A stretch of DNA of 64,000 bases from Pseudonocardia hierapolitana (GTDB taxonomy: Bacteria > Actinomycetota > Actinomycetes > Mycobacteriales > Pseudonocardiaceae), in NCBI RefSeq assembly GCF_007994075.1, contig NZ_VIWU01000001.1:2418001-2482000 (forward strand), read 5' to 3'. This document shows, in pieces, positions 63,392-64,000 of this stretch; positions within the stretch are counted from its first letter, which is position 1, and each line of letters opens with the position of its first letter. Under the pieces are notes generated by a model. That model did not search any database and was not told where the DNA came from. It saw only the letters and a program-made list of their open reading frames with translations. The translations under genes and the position numbers were made by a program.

Positions 63392-64000
63392 GTGTACGCA
63401 CGCTCCACCACGGTCCGCGCACATCCGGAGTCGCTCGAGTCGGGCATCGCGCTCATCCGCGACGAGATCATGCCGGTGGTGCTGGACATGGACGGCTGCG
63501 TCGGGATGTCCATGCTCGTCGATCGCCTGACGGGGCGCTGCATCGTCACCACGGCGTGGCAGTCGAAGGAGGCGATGGACGCCACGGCCGAGGAGGTGCG
63601 CCCGATGCGCGAACGCGCGTCCGAGGTGCTCGGCGGCCGGCCCCAGGTCGACGAGTGGGAGATCGCGGTCATGCACCGCGACCACACCTCCGCCCCGGGC
63701 GCCTGCGTCCGCGCCACCTGGGTGCGGATGGCGCCCGACCAGGTCGACCGCGGCATCGACGTCTACAAGATGGGCGTCCTGCCCGCCACGCAGGAGTTCG
63801 AGGGTTTCTGCAGCGCGAGCCTCATGGTGGACCGCCGTGAGGGCTACGCCGTGTCGTCGGTGACCTTCGACAGCCGTGAGGCGATGGACCGTGGCCGCGC
63901 CAAGGCCGACGAGCTGCGGGAGCGCGGCGCCCGGGAAGCCGGGGTCGAGATCGTGGAGGTCGGCGAGTTCGAGCTCGCGCTCGCCCACCTGCGCGTGCCC
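63392..64000 (+). CDS. Two-domain antibiotic biosynthesis monooxygenase (ABM)-like protein, 3' end outside window
   Basis: The frame runs from GTG 63392 (VYARSTTVRAHPESLESGIALIRDEIMP) to the right edge without a stop, 203 codons so far. Two similar ~95-residue ferredoxin-like ABM repeats are visible. The first is VGMSMLVDRLTGRCIVTTAWQSKEAMDA; the second is SASLMVDRREGYAVSSVTFDSREAMDR. Such small dimeric-barrel proteins include haem-degrading and quinol monooxygenases, but this didomain type is uncharacterised. A GAAGGGGGTGG ribosome-binding site precedes the GTG. It is downstream of the thiolase by 98 bp. Confidence 0.8.
   Translation, partial: MYARSTTVRAHPESLESGIALIRDEIMPVVLDMDGCVGMSMLVDRLTGRCIVTTAWQSKEAMDATAEEVRPMRERASEVLGGRPQVDEWEIAVMHRDHTSAPGACVRATWVRMAPDQVDRGIDVYKMGVLPATQEFEGFCSASLMVDRREGYAVSSVTFDSREAMDRGRAKADELRERGAREAGVEIVEVGEFELALAHLRVP

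Overview
The window looks like chromosome of a high-GC, mycothiol-producing actinomycete, most likely of the order Pseudonocardiales (possibly Pseudonocardia; the genus is a guess). The basis is near-saturated G/C at third codon positions, a mycothiol conjugate amidase (mca), a lipid-droplet-associated protein gene next to xseA, an ShbA-type sigma factor, a chaplin-like secreted protein, F420-type oxidoreductases and many GTG starts. No rRNA, tRNA, CRISPR array, transposase, prophage or replication origin could be seen.

The backbone follows, from memory, the order of Mycobacterium tuberculosis Rv1112 down to Rv1074c: ychF (4666), DUF6542 (15112), ispH (15802), lipid-droplet protein (16870), xseA-xseB (17454-18949), DUF4245 (23626), glpX (24406), fumC (26620), phoH (35209), uppS (37894), hemolysin III (38768), YyaL/DUF255 - small membrane protein - mca (46347-49703), greA (50230), metB (52492), cbs (57288) and a thiolase (62073). 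Accessory blocks sit between these housekeeping genes.

Region by region: 1-4.6 kb holds regulators, a first ECF42 sigma factor with its DGPF/YciI partner, and a HigBA toxin-antitoxin pair. 5.8-15.1 kb is the largest insertion, separating ychF from the DUF6542 gene. It carries a DedA protein, a phosphotransferase, an OmpR-type two-component system surrounded by three small exported acidic-tailed proteins, an alkylation-repair pair (Ada-AlkA fusion and Ogt), and rmuC. 19-23.6 kb holds a flavin monooxygenase opposite a GntR-TetR chimeric regulator, then small membrane and flavoprotein genes. 25.5-35.1 kb holds a LuxR regulator, a degenerate EAL protein, an ATP-dependent DNA ligase, guaB1 and a TetR/F420-luciferase divergent pair. 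37 kb carries a chaplin-like gene in a less GC-rich patch. 40.7-46 kb holds an MFS-DUF1684-thioredoxin-reductase operon and a LysR/SDR pair. 52-57 kb holds a NarL-type two-component operon. 58.9-61.4 kb holds shbA and a second ECF42/DGPF module.

The most informative regulatory signals are three. (i) Two 11-bp-spaced direct repeats built on TCATCC lie at the same distance (31 nt) from the GTG starts of the phosphotransferase gene and of the two-component operon, which suggests a small regulon of that system. (ii) Both ECF42/DGPF operons are preceded by the same promoter layout, TGTC(C/G)(G/A) - 17 nt - CGTC. (iii) Two copies of a ~98-bp element with 19-bp terminal inverted repeats sit directly behind stop codons of minus-strand genes at 48.7 and 61.0 kb.
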